Shown in pieces: positions 56,778 to 64,000 of a stretch of DNA of 64,000 nucleotides. The notes beneath the pieces were generated by a model. The model searched no databases. It saw only the letters and a program-made list of their open reading frames with translations, and was not told where the DNA came from. Position 1 is the first letter of the stretch. Each line of letters opens with the position of its first letter. This stretch comes from Gammaproteobacteria bacterium (GTDB lineage: Bacteria; Pseudomonadota; Gammaproteobacteria; Steroidobacterales; Steroidobacteraceae), in contig JANYHD010000010.1 in assembly GCA_025359205.1 (NCBI GenBank), positions 62,001 to 126,000 on the forward strand. Direction: 5' to 3'. A program made the translations under genes and the position numbers.

Positions 56778-56795
56778 CCGGGCCCGCGGGCCCGG
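56778..56795. repeat. Perfect 18-bp GC palindrome upstream of a secreted-protein gene
   Basis: CCGGGCCCGCGGGCCCGG reads the same on both strands. It lies 43 bp upstream of the ATG at 56839, so it could be an operator or a 5'-UTR hairpin. Confidence 0.6.
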
Positions 56796-56838
56796 GTTGG
56801 CAACCAAACAAGACCAAGGCAACCAGGGGAGATCCGTC

Positions 56839-57300
56839 ATGGGAAGAATTGCGGCAATAGCTCTGCTCAGCACATTGTTCGTCGGCATGAGCGCGTTCGC
56901 GGCCGATGCTGTTGTCGGCAGCTGGAAGCTCAATGTGGCCATGTCGAAATTTAGTGGTACGGCACCGAAGAGTGTCACGCGCGTATACGCGGAGACCGCC
57001 GACGGCACGACCCTCGATCAGAAAACGGTCGGCGCAGACGGCAAAGAAATGTCCATGCACGTAACAATCAAGTACGACGGCAAGGACGATCCAATTACCG
57101 GAAATCCCGACGCCGACACCGTCGCGGGAAAGGTGCTCGATGCCCACACCACGCACTTCACAATGAAGAAGGGCGGCAAGGTGGTCGGTACCGTGCACCG
57201 CGTTTTGTCGGCAGACGGCAAGACACTGACCGTCAACAACAAGGGCAAACACGCCGACGGCAAGTCGTACGACGATACGTTGGTCTTCGACAAGCAATAA
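56839..57300 (+). CDS. Small secreted beta-rich protein, unknown function
   Basis: A 153-residue protein with a clear signal peptide (GRIAAIALLSTLFVGMSAFA) and a mature part starting VVGSWKLNVAMSKFSG, then alternating strands with many Lys, Asp and Gly (LSADGKTLTVNNKGKHADGK). It resembles lipocalin-like stress or ligand-binding proteins in pattern only; I cannot name a family. AGGGGAG precedes the ATG. A strong hairpin follows its stop. Confidence 0.8.
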   Translation: MGRIAAIALLSTLFVGMSAFAADAVVGSWKLNVAMSKFSGTAPKSVTRVYAETADGTTLDQKTVGADGKEMSMHVTIKYDGKDDPITGNPDADTVAGKVLDAHTTHFTMKKGGKVVGTVHRVLSADGKTLTVNNKGKHADGKSYDDTLVFDKQ

Positions 57301-57320
57301 GGCGAAATACGCTGGTGGCT

Positions 57321-57345
57321 GGGGCATGAGCGAAGCTTATGCCCC
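57321..57345. terminator. Strong bidirectional hairpin between convergent genes
   Basis: GGGGCATGAGC pairs with GCTTATGCCCC over 11 bp (one G-U) around a GAA loop. It sits between the secreted-protein gene and the anti-sigma gene, which converge. No T-run follows on either side. Confidence 0.6.
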
Positions 57346-57401
57346 GCTGCCGTCTTCAGTGGACAGCGGTTGCCAGTCCCGCTAGCGCGTCCCCGCTGGG
57401 G

Positions 57402-58190
57402 TCACCTGGCAGCGGCGAGCGCGCTCCAATGCTCGCGAAACCCCGCCATTTCTGGTGCGCTCACGTCCGAGACGAAGACCGCATTGAAGCCCTGCACGCG
57501 CGAGCTCGCCATTCGGAAACCGGCGATCGGCGCCGCGGCCGTCGCCGAGTCCGGCGGCTGGCCAGCCGGCCATACGAATACGTCGACCTGGTGCTTGCCG
57601 TGCCGATACACCAGCGCAGCGACCGCGGTGCGTTCGATGTAGTCGACGCGCGCGCCGAGCAGTTCATCATCGGGACCTGCCATTTCAGGCACGGGCGGTG
57701 AGTAGGGGAGCCGGGCCGAGAGCCAGGGTTTGACCGTGTGATGATCGGAAGAGAGCACGTCGAGCGGGCGCGAGCTCAGGTTCGATCTCACGTAGGCACC
57801 GACCCATTCGTCGCCGGCGCTGCCGCGCACGGTCAATAGGTGACCCGCCCACAGGCCAGCGAGTCCGACCAGCAAGCTTGCGGCCAGCGCGCGCGACCAG
57901 TCCAATTCCAGCATCCAGTGGCGCGGCGGCGCACCCTGCGCAGTCGCCGCTCGCGCGGGCACGGTTTGCGCAGACACGGTTTGCGCGCGGATTGCGGCGT
58001 CGAGGTCGGCGGGAATGCGGTAGCGGAGCGACGCCGCCTGCAGGCGCGCACGCAGTGTTTGCCGATCGCTCAACCAGACGCGGCAGGACTCGCATCCGGC
58101 CTGATGCGCTTCGATGCGCACGGTATCGGCGATGTCGAGCTGCTCGTCATGGTAGGCCTCGAGCAGCGCCTGTGCTTCCTCGTGGTTCAC
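57402..58190 (-). CDS. Membrane anti-sigma factor with zinc finger
   Basis: A 262-residue regulator. The N-terminal anti-sigma domain has H29-x3-C33-x2-C36 (EAHQAGCESCR). One helix lies at about 96-118 (RALAASLLVGLAGLWAGHLL), and a periplasmic sensor domain follows. It holds the ECF sigma factor encoded upstream at the membrane until a signal arrives. It overlaps the sigma gene by 4 nt. Many family members answer to redox or envelope stress, but the signal here is unknown. Confidence 0.9.
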   Translation of the reverse strand: MNHEEAQALLEAYHDEQLDIADTVRIEAHQAGCESCRVWLSDRQTLRARLQAASLRYRIPADLDAAIRAQTVSAQTVPARAATAQGAPPRHWMLELDWSRALAASLLVGLAGLWAGHLLTVRGSAGDEWVGAYVRSNLSSRPLDVLSSDHHTVKPWLSARLPYSPPVPEMAGPDDELLGARVDYIERTAVAALVYRHGKHQVDVFVWPAGQPPDSATAAAPIAGFRMASSRVQGFNAVFVSDVSAPEMAGFREHWSALAAAR

Positions 58191-58735
58191 GATGATAGTG
58201 CCTCCGCGCGCATCACGGCGCCGAGTTCATCACGGGCACGCGCCAGCCGCGACATCACGGTGCCGATCGGGCAGCCAACGATCGTGGCGATCTGACGGTA
58301 GGACAGGTCCTCGAATTCACGCAACACCAACACCTCGCGATATTCCGCCGGCAACTGCGCGATCGCCTGACGGAGCGCTCGCGCCTCGTCCTGGCTGATG
58401 ACCGCGCGCAGCGGATCGACATCACGCCGCGTGCCACTTCCGGGCGCGGGCTCCAGTAGCGCGGTTTCTCCATCCAGGTCCGCATGCGCCACGGGCGGCC
58501 TGGCGCTGAGCCAGGTGCTGGCCGTGTTGCGCACGATGCGCAACAGCCAGGAGCGCGCATCGCCGCCGCGATAGCCCTCGAAGTACTGCAGCGCGCGCGC
58601 AAACGACTCCTGCACGATGTCGCGCGCATCGGCCTCATTGCGGCTCAGCCAGCGGGCCAGGTTGTACGCCGCGGTGCCATGGGGCAGCACCTCCTCGACA
58701 AACCGGTTGTTTCGTGACGCTGGACTTAAGGGCAC
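58187..58735 (-). CDS. ECF sigma factor (RpoE-like)
   Basis: A 182-residue sigma factor. Region 2 is around residues 20-85 (ADARDIVQESFARALQYF, GDARSWLLRIVRN) and region 4 around 125-175 (LPAEYREVLVLREFEDLSYR, GCPIGTVMSRLARARDEL). The start is GTG 58735. It is translationally coupled to its anti-sigma factor and divergent from the metallophosphoesterase-cupredoxin pair, which it may control along with its own gene. Confidence 0.93.
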   Translation of the reverse strand: MPLSPASRNNRFVEEVLPHGTAAYNLARWLSRNEADARDIVQESFARALQYFEGYRGGDARSWLLRIVRNTASTWLSARPPVAHADLDGETALLEPAPGSGTRRDVDPLRAVISQDEARALRQAIAQLPAEYREVLVLREFEDLSYRQIATIVGCPIGTVMSRLARARDELGAVMRAEALSS

Positions 58736-58770
58736 GTGCTTCGCTCTCTCTCCAAGACCGGACCGGGCGG

Positions 58771-58817
58771 CGATTTATTCCCGCGGGCCTGAAACACCGG
58801 CGGCCGGGAATAAATCG
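58771..58817. promoter_or_regulatory. Perfect 13-bp inverted repeat in the divergent sigma/phosphoesterase region
   Basis: CGATTTATTCCCG at 58771-58783 and CGGGAATAAATCG at 58805-58817 are exact inverse copies, 21 nt apart. Both arms are AT-rich in the middle, unlike the surrounding GC-rich sequence. They lie between divergent starts (58735 and 58868), where a dimeric regulator could bind, or form a large hairpin. Confidence 0.65.
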
Positions 58818-58867
58818 GCGGGTGCGGGAGTCTCCATGGGTATCCGTCAACCACAAGGATACTCCCG

Positions 58868-59812
58868 ATGGCTTCAGACGCCGAAAACACGGCCTCGCGC
58901 CGCCACGCCCTGAAGTGCCTCGCCTACGGCGGCGCCGGCACGCTGTTCACGCTGGCCGGCGGCGTGCTAACACCGTCGAACCTCGCCTTCGCTGCTGGCG
59001 AGGTGACTGGCCGACGCAGTAGCGGAATTCCACTGTTCGTGCAGATCAGCGACACGCACATAGGCTTCAGCAAGGATGCCAACCCGGATGTGGCCGGCAC
59101 CCTGAAGACGACCATCGAACTGGTCAACGCCATGCCGGATCGGCCGGACATGGTCATTCACACCGGCGATATCACTCATCTCTCGAAGGCGGCGGAATTT
59201 GATACGGCGGCGCTGCTGCTGTCGGCCCTGCGGGTCACGGAGGTGCACACGACGCCGGGTGAGCACGACGTGGCGGATGCGACCGCCAGCGAGTACTTCA
59301 ATCGTTATGGCAAGCCTTCCGCCAATCGCGGCTACTACAGCTTCGATCATCACGGCGTGCACTTCGTCGGCCTGATCAACGTGCTGCAGTTCAAGCCCAA
59401 CAGCCTGGCGGCATTGGGACCAGAGCAGCTTGAGTGGCTCGAGGCGGACCTGAAAGGACGCTCATCGAGCACGCCGGTCGTGGTCTTCGCTCACATGCCG
59501 ATGTGGAATATCTACGAACCCTGGGGCTGGGGCACGGCGGATGCGGACCAGGCCATGGGCTACCTGCGCCGCTTTGGCTCGGTCACCGTCATCAATGGGC
59601 ACATCCACCAGATCGTGCAGAAGGTGGAAGGCAACATCACCTTCCACACGGCGCGCTCGACGGCCTATCCGCAACCTGCGGCGGGCGCGGCGCCCGCTCC
59701 GGGGCCGCTGAAGGTGCCAGCGGACCAGCTGCCGAAGATGCTTGGAGTCAGCAGCGTGTCGTTCAAGCGGCATCCCGGCACGCTGACGCTGACCGACCGG
59801 ACGCTCGCATGA
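58868..59812 (+). CDS. Tat-exported metallophosphoesterase
   Basis: A 314-residue protein with a Tat-type signal (SRRHALKCLAYGGAGTLFTLAGG). The dimetal phosphoesterase motifs follow in order: DTHIGF, HTGDITH, GEHD (in place of the usual GNHD), VFAHMPM and NGHIHQI. The Asn-to-Glu change in GNHD is notable because the Asn normally binds metal and phosphate. It overlaps the cupredoxin gene by 4 nt. It may be a phosphodiesterase or nucleotidase of the periplasm, possibly under the divergent ECF factor. Confidence 0.88.
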   Translation: MASDAENTASRRHALKCLAYGGAGTLFTLAGGVLTPSNLAFAAGEVTGRRSSGIPLFVQISDTHIGFSKDANPDVAGTLKTTIELVNAMPDRPDMVIHTGDITHLSKAAEFDTAALLLSALRVTEVHTTPGEHDVADATASEYFNRYGKPSANRGYYSFDHHGVHFVGLINVLQFKPNSLAALGPEQLEWLEADLKGRSSSTPVVVFAHMPMWNIYEPWGWGTADADQAMGYLRRFGSVTVINGHIHQIVQKVEGNITFHTARSTAYPQPAAGAAPAPGPLKVPADQLPKMLGVSSVSFKRHPGTLTLTDRTLA

Positions 59813-60144
59813 GGTTGTACATGCCGATACTGTTGGCCGTATCGACGATCAGTGGCTGGATGATGGTTGCTCGCGCGGCGAGCCCTGCCGAACGCATGGC
59901 GGCCACGATCGAGATCAAGGGCTTTGCGTACGCTCCACGTACGATCACGATTGTCGCCGGCACCACGGTCACCTGGCGCAATCTAGATCCGGAACCTCAC
60001 ACGGTGCGCAGCGGTGACGAGCTGGTGCGCTCCGGTGCGCTCGACCAGGACGAGACCTACAGCGTCAGGTTCGACAAGCCCGGCACCTACCACTACGGCT
60101 GTTCGATCCACCCGCAGATGTCGGGGACGATTACCGTGCAATGA
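59809..60144 (+). CDS. Periplasmic cupredoxin (plastocyanin/amicyanin-like)
   Basis: A 111-residue blue-copper-type protein with a signal peptide (PILLAVSTISGWMMVARA). Copper ligands are H64 (EPHTV), C98, H101 and M104 (CSIHPQM), the complete type 1 set. It likely carries electrons or buffers copper in the periplasm. ATG 59809 overlaps the phosphoesterase stop. Confidence 0.92.
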   Translation: MRLYMPILLAVSTISGWMMVARAASPAERMAATIEIKGFAYAPRTITIVAGTTVTWRNLDPEPHTVRSGDELVRSGALDQDETYSVRFDKPGTYHYGCSIHPQMSGTITVQ

Positions 60145-60161
60145 CGCGCGGCGTTTGCGCC

Positions 60162-62345
60162 TCAGGGCAAGCCGAGCTGGCGCGAAAAGTAGGTGTATTC
60201 GAGCGCGTTGGTTGACGCCTCTTCCTCGAGCGTGGCGCCGGCGGCATGGCCGCCCTCGATGACTTCGTAGAACAGGTACGGTAGGCCGAGCGAGGCCATC
60301 TTCGCGGCAAACTTGCGCGCGTGTTGCGGGCCGACGCGATCATCCTTGCTCGTGGTCCAGATCAGTGGCAACGGATAATGCGCGTCGGCCCTGAGGTTGT
60401 GATATGGCGAGATCGAGGCCAGGAAGGCGCGCTCCTCGGGCACGCGCACGCTGCCGTATTCGCCCACCCAGGAACTGCCGGCGTCGATCTGCTCGTAGCG
60501 CAGCATGTCGAGCAAGGGCACCTGGATATCAACGGCGCTCCACAGATCCGGACGCTGGTTGAACTCCACGCCCATCAGCAAGCCGCCATTCGACCCGCCG
60601 CGTATCCCCAGGTGCGCGCTGGTCGTGAAGCCGCGCGCGATCAGGTCCTCGCCGACTGCGGCGAAGTCGTCGTAGATGCGCTGGCGCTTGGTCTTCAGGC
60701 CGGCCTCATGCCACGCCGGTCCGAATTCGCCGCCGCCGCGAATGTTGGCGAGCGCGTAGGCGCCGCCGCGCTCCAGCCACAACTTGCCCAGGTCCGCCGA
60801 GTACCCAGGCGTCTCCGAAATCTGGAAGCCGCCGTAGGCCTCGAGTATCAGCGGTGTGCTGCCGTCGCGCCGGATGTCGTTGGCGTGCACGATGAAATAC
60901 GGCACATGAGTGCCGTCCTTCGACACTGCTTCGAGCTGTTCGACAGCCAGGTGCGATGCGTCGAAACGGGGCGGGAGTGATTTCACGAGCCGTGGCGCGC
61001 CGTCCTGCAGATCGACCAGCCACAGGCTCGCCGGCGTCAGAAAGCCGGTCACTTCGACGAAGGCCCGATCGCTGTGCAGATCGGCGCTGCCGATTTTGAT
61101 GCTGACATTGTCCGGGAACGGCAGCGCCTGGCGTGACCATTGTCCGCGCCCGTGCGGTGTATAGACGCTGGCGCGGCCGCGCACATTGTCGAGTTCGGTG
61201 ACCAGCAGCCGTCCGTGCGTCACGCGCGCCTCGGCAAAAGCCTTGCGCGCTTCTGGCGCGTAGATCACGGTTGGCCGGAGCCTGTCGGGCGCGGCGCGCA
61301 AGCGCGGCACATCTACTGCGACCACCGATCCCTGTGCGATGATCTGCTCGCCGTCACCGGTTCGCCAGTCCTGCCGCGTTTCCACGATCAGCTGGTTGTC
61401 CAACAGCCCAACCATGTCCACCTTTCGGGGCAGCGCGAGCCGCTTGAGTCCCCGCGGCTCCACCAGGCGGTACTCCGATTCGAAGAACGTGAGGTAACGC
61501 GCAATGAGCGCCAGTTCGTGGCCGGCGCCATCGTGCAGCGTGATGGGACTGACGCCCACGTCAGCTGGGTCGCCCCGATAGATTTCGGTCGCAGCTGCGA
61601 GCGCCTGGCCGCGGGCGAGGCGCTTGACCACGTAGGGATAACCGGAGCTGGTCAGTTCACCGGGCGACCACTCACGGCTCACCAGCAGTGCATCGCGCCC
61701 TTGCCACCCCAGGTCCTGCTTGCCCTTGGGGAGTGCAAATCCGCCGGCCACGAATGTCCCTGAGTGCAGGTCGAATTCGCGAGCCGTCACGGCGTCTTCG
61801 CCACCGTCCGAGAGCTGAAGCATGCAATCCTGCTCGGCGGGCTGGGCGCATTGCAGACCGGCCCAGAACCAGTTGGCCTTCTCGGCCGCCGACAGGGCAT
61901 CGAGATCCAGTACGGGCTGCCAGTGGCTGTCTGGTAGCTGGTAGTCGGCCAGGCTCGTGCGCCGCCACAGGCCGTGCACGTGGTCCGCGTCCTGCCAGAG
62001 GTTGTAGATTTCGCCGCCCAGGATGCCCGGCTCCGGAATGCGGTCTTTTGCCTGCGCGAGGCGCAGCGCGGCTTGGTACAGCGTGGCGTAGCGGCCGTCT
62101 TTTTCGAGTATGTCGGTGGTCTTCGCGTTCTCAGCTTTCACCCAGTCCATGGCGCGCGGATCATTCACCTGTTCGAGCCACAGGAAAGGGTCGGCAGTGG
62201 TGGTATCGGCGACGGTGGCGTCGCCTGAGACCGCGCTTGTGCCTGCGGCCGTGTCTGCGCCAGCGGCCGTGACTGCGTCCGTGGCCGATGTCGCCAGCCA
62301 CAGGCCTGCGCCGAGCAACAGTGCACCAATGGTCCTGTTTCGCAT
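60162..62345 (-). CDS. Secreted prolyl oligopeptidase (S9A)
   Basis: A 727-residue serine peptidase. After a signal peptide (RTIGALLLGAGLWLATSA), the N-terminal seven-blade propeller spans roughly 70-430 and the alpha/beta-hydrolase domain the rest, with nucleophile S585 in GGSNGG, Asp at about 668 (SKDDRV) and H700 (EGGHAAG). The oxyanion-side region EAYGGFQISETPGYS is typical. It cleaves proline-containing peptides. ATG 62345 starts the signal peptide; a 38-residue extension has no support. Confidence 0.92.
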   Translation of the reverse strand: MRNRTIGALLLGAGLWLATSATDAVTAAGADTAAGTSAVSGDATVADTTTADPFLWLEQVNDPRAMDWVKAENAKTTDILEKDGRYATLYQAALRLAQAKDRIPEPGILGGEIYNLWQDADHVHGLWRRTSLADYQLPDSHWQPVLDLDALSAAEKANWFWAGLQCAQPAEQDCMLQLSDGGEDAVTAREFDLHSGTFVAGGFALPKGKQDLGWQGRDALLVSREWSPGELTSSGYPYVVKRLARGQALAAATEIYRGDPADVGVSPITLHDGAGHELALIARYLTFFESEYRLVEPRGLKRLALPRKVDMVGLLDNQLIVETRQDWRTGDGEQIIAQGSVVAVDVPRLRAAPDRLRPTVIYAPEARKAFAEARVTHGRLLVTELDNVRGRASVYTPHGRGQWSRQALPFPDNVSIKIGSADLHSDRAFVEVTGFLTPASLWLVDLQDGAPRLVKSLPPRFDASHLAVEQLEAVSKDGTHVPYFIVHANDIRRDGSTPLILEAYGGFQISETPGYSADLGKLWLERGGAYALANIRGGGEFGPAWHEAGLKTKRQRIYDDFAAVGEDLIARGFTTSAHLGIRGGSNGGLLMGVEFNQRPDLWSAVDIQVPLLDMLRYEQIDAGSSWVGEYGSVRVPEERAFLASISPYHNLRADAHYPLPLIWTTSKDDRVGPQHARKFAAKMASLGLPYLFYEVIEGGHAAGATLEEEASTNALEYTYFSRQLGLP

Positions 62346-62422
62346 GCGGGATTCTCCGTCGGGCGCTTCATTGTGACTCAGGATCGCGGATAATTGGAGA
62401 TCGGACTTATGGGGGGTGTGCG

Positions 62423-64000
62423 ATGCGCAATCGACGATCAATAAAGATACTGATGGCACTGGCGGCGGCCGGGTTTACCGCAGCCATGGCCGCGAGCGCT
62501 GCCACGCCGGCCGCCGCGCCTGCTGCTGCGCCTGCCGCCGCCGCTGACGCAATCGTGAGCGATTTCGTGTACGGCGACCTGGCGCTCACTCCAGTGGCCG
62601 CGACGGCTGCCGGCTACCACGTGCACGACCAGCGCCGGCTCGACGGCCTCTGGGATGACTACAGCGTTGCGGGCATCGCCAAGGCGCGCCGCTTCAACGA
62701 GGAGCTGCTGCGCCGTCTCGATGCCTTGAATGGGGCCACACTCGATGCGGAACGTGCCGCTGACCTCGAGATCGTGCGCGACAACGTCAACCTTAATCTG
62801 CTCGAGATCGATCGCATCCGCGATTACCGCCACAACCCGACCATCTACGTCGAGCTGGTCGGCAACGGCCTCTACAACCCCTACGTGCTCGATTACGCGC
62901 CACTTGAGGAGCGCTACCGCCACATCATCCACCGCCTGCAGGGCATCCCGGCGCTGATGGCACAGGCACGGGCGAACCTGCGCGACGCACCTGAAGTGTG
63001 GAATCGCGTGGCGCGCGAGGAGAACGACGGCAACATCGAACTCGCCGACAAGACGCTGCGTGCGGCCGCGCCGCCGGCGCTGGCGGGCGAGTACGCCAAG
63101 GCCGCCGCGCCCGCGCTGGCTTCACTCCGCGATTTCAACAAGTACCTGGCCGAGAGGTTGTCCGCGCACACCAGCGACTGGCGGCTCGGCAAGGATAATT
63201 ACGAGCGCAAATGCCGCTACGTGCTGCACACCGACCGCACTTCCGAGCAGCTGCTGGCGGCGGCGGAGGCTGACCTGGAAGCGACACGCGCGGAGATGGC
63301 GCGCCTCGCGGCGCCGCGCAGCGTCGAGGAGGCGCTCGCCGAGGTGGCGAGCGAGCACGCGACGCCGGCCACCTACATGGACGAGGTTCGCAAGACGCTG
63401 GCTGAGGCGACCGCCTTCGTACGGCAGAAAGACCTGCTGACGCTCGCTTCCGACAGCAATCTCGCGGTCATCGACACGCCGGTGTTCATGCGTGGCATCT
63501 ACGGTGTCGGCGGCTTCAATCCCGCGCCGGCGCTCGAGCCGCAGCTGGGCGCGTTCTACTGGATGACGCCGATCCCGGCCGACTGGCCGCAGGCGCGGAT
63601 CGATTCGAAGCTGCGCGAGTACAACCGCTATGGCCTGCAGCAGCTCACAATCCATGAGGCGATGCCCGGTCACTATGTGCAGGCCGAGTACGCCAATCGC
63701 ATCGAGCCGCGCGCGCGGCGGGTGCTGCGCGCGATCTGGGGCAATGGGCCCTACGTCGAGGGCTGGGCTTTCTACACGCAGAAGATGATGACCGACGAGG
63801 GTTACCTCGACAACAGCAAAGCGCTGCGCCTCGCGCTGCTCAAGCAGGTGCTGCGCGCGGAGGCCAACACCGTCCTCGACATCCGCTTGCAGACCATGGA
63901 CATGACCGACCAGCAGGCACTCGATCTGATGATCAAGCAGACCTTCCAGGAGCGCGAGGAAGCCACCGCGAAACTGCAGCGCGCGCAGCTCTCCTCATGC
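62423..64000 (+). CDS. DUF885 family protein, C-terminus cut by window edge
   Basis: At least 526 residues from ATG 62423. A signal peptide and Ala/Pro-rich spacer lead into the DUF885 domain from about residue 50 (VYGDLALTPVAATAAGYHVH). The HEAMPGHYVQAEY motif near residue 412 and WGNGPYVEGWAFYTQKMM near 438 are those of metallopeptidase-like DUF885 proteins (HExxxxH with a downstream glutamate). It likely hydrolyses peptides in the periplasm, like its divergent neighbour, the prolyl oligopeptidase (77 bp between starts). Only the last residues are missing. Confidence 0.85.
   Translation, partial: MRNRRSIKILMALAAAGFTAAMAASAATPAAAPAAAPAAAADAIVSDFVYGDLALTPVAATAAGYHVHDQRRLDGLWDDYSVAGIAKARRFNEELLRRLDALNGATLDAERAADLEIVRDNVNLNLLEIDRIRDYRHNPTIYVELVGNGLYNPYVLDYAPLEERYRHIIHRLQGIPALMAQARANLRDAPEVWNRVAREENDGNIELADKTLRAAAPPALAGEYAKAAAPALASLRDFNKYLAERLSAHTSDWRLGKDNYERKCRYVLHTDRTSEQLLAAAEADLEATRAEMARLAAPRSVEEALAEVASEHATPATYMDEVRKTLAEATAFVRQKDLLTLASDSNLAVIDTPVFMRGIYGVGGFNPAPALEPQLGAFYWMTPIPADWPQARIDSKLREYNRYGLQQLTIHEAMPGHYVQAEYANRIEPRARRVLRAIWGNGPYVEGWAFYTQKMMTDEGYLDNSKALRLALLKQVLRAEANTVLDIRLQTMDMTDQQALDLMIKQTFQEREEATAKLQRAQLSSC

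Overview
The window is about two thirds G+C and reads as a chromosomal segment of a gammaproteobacterium. It carries the replication-origin neighbourhood in the usual order (gyrB-recF-dnaN-dnaA on the minus strand, rpmH-rnpA-yidD-yidC-mnmE on the plus strand). The other genes fit an aerobic, heterotrophic, membrane-transport-rich lineage such as the Steroidobacterales/Nevskiales/Xanthomonadales side of the class: a TfpX/TfpZ pilin accessory gene, SURF1/CtaA/CtaB oxidase assembly, and TolB-like/TPR signalling proteins. That placement is inference from gene content. I see no tRNA, rRNA, CRISPR array, insertion sequence or prophage.

Region by region. 1-9 kb: a carbohydrate locus with a divergent GH31 alpha-glucosidase and a plus-strand operon of an exported GMC oxidoreductase with its Tat-carrying small subunit, a Gfo/Idh/MocA dehydrogenase, a sugar-porter MFS protein, a PhyH-type dioxygenase and a GH144-like beta-1,2-glucanase. 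9-10.6 kb: a Rieske oxygenase of the quaternary-amine type and a GNAT enzyme. 10.6-13.5 kb: a lower-GC accessory patch with a BrnT/BrnA toxin-antitoxin pair, a perfect 19-bp operator-like palindrome and a TIR-transmembrane-TolB-TPR fusion. 13.7-26.6 kb: the origin region, with DnaA-box-like sequences, two parS-like sites embedded in recF, dnaA without an ATG start and rnpA without any usual start codon. 26.7-31 kb: SPFH/NfeD membrane pair, CBS protein, a YeeE/YedE pair whose second half is shortened, and an orphan polyamine-binding lipoprotein. 31-44 kb: a long minus-strand run from uvrD through trkA-trkH to a transporter/amine-catabolism set (MFS, serine hydrolase, APC permease, dimethylglycine-dehydrogenase-like enzyme, choline-kinase-like enzyme), plus a glyoxalase II. 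45-50 kb: cytochrome-oxidase assembly genes (SURF1, SCO-like, ctaA, ctaB) without the oxidase subunits. 50-54 kb: EamA transporter, ArnT-like glycosyltransferase, M20 amidohydrolase. 54.5-56.5 kb: a paralogue of the TIR-TPR protein, in which membrane helices replace TIR. 56.8-64 kb: small secreted protein, ECF sigma/anti-sigma pair, metallophosphoesterase-cupredoxin pair, S9 peptidase and a DUF885 protein cut by the window edge.

Four signals are the most unusual. (1) Three separate stop/start junctions between adjacent genes carry short exact or near-exact tandem duplications; at two of them this creates tiny open reading frames between the upstream stop and the downstream start. (2) The two TolB/TPR paralogues, 43 kb apart and with unrelated N-terminal sensory modules, share a conserved 5' leader that can fold into a bulged hairpin. 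(3) rnpA has no ATG, GTG, TTG or CTG start. (4) Two parS-like sites lie inside recF.
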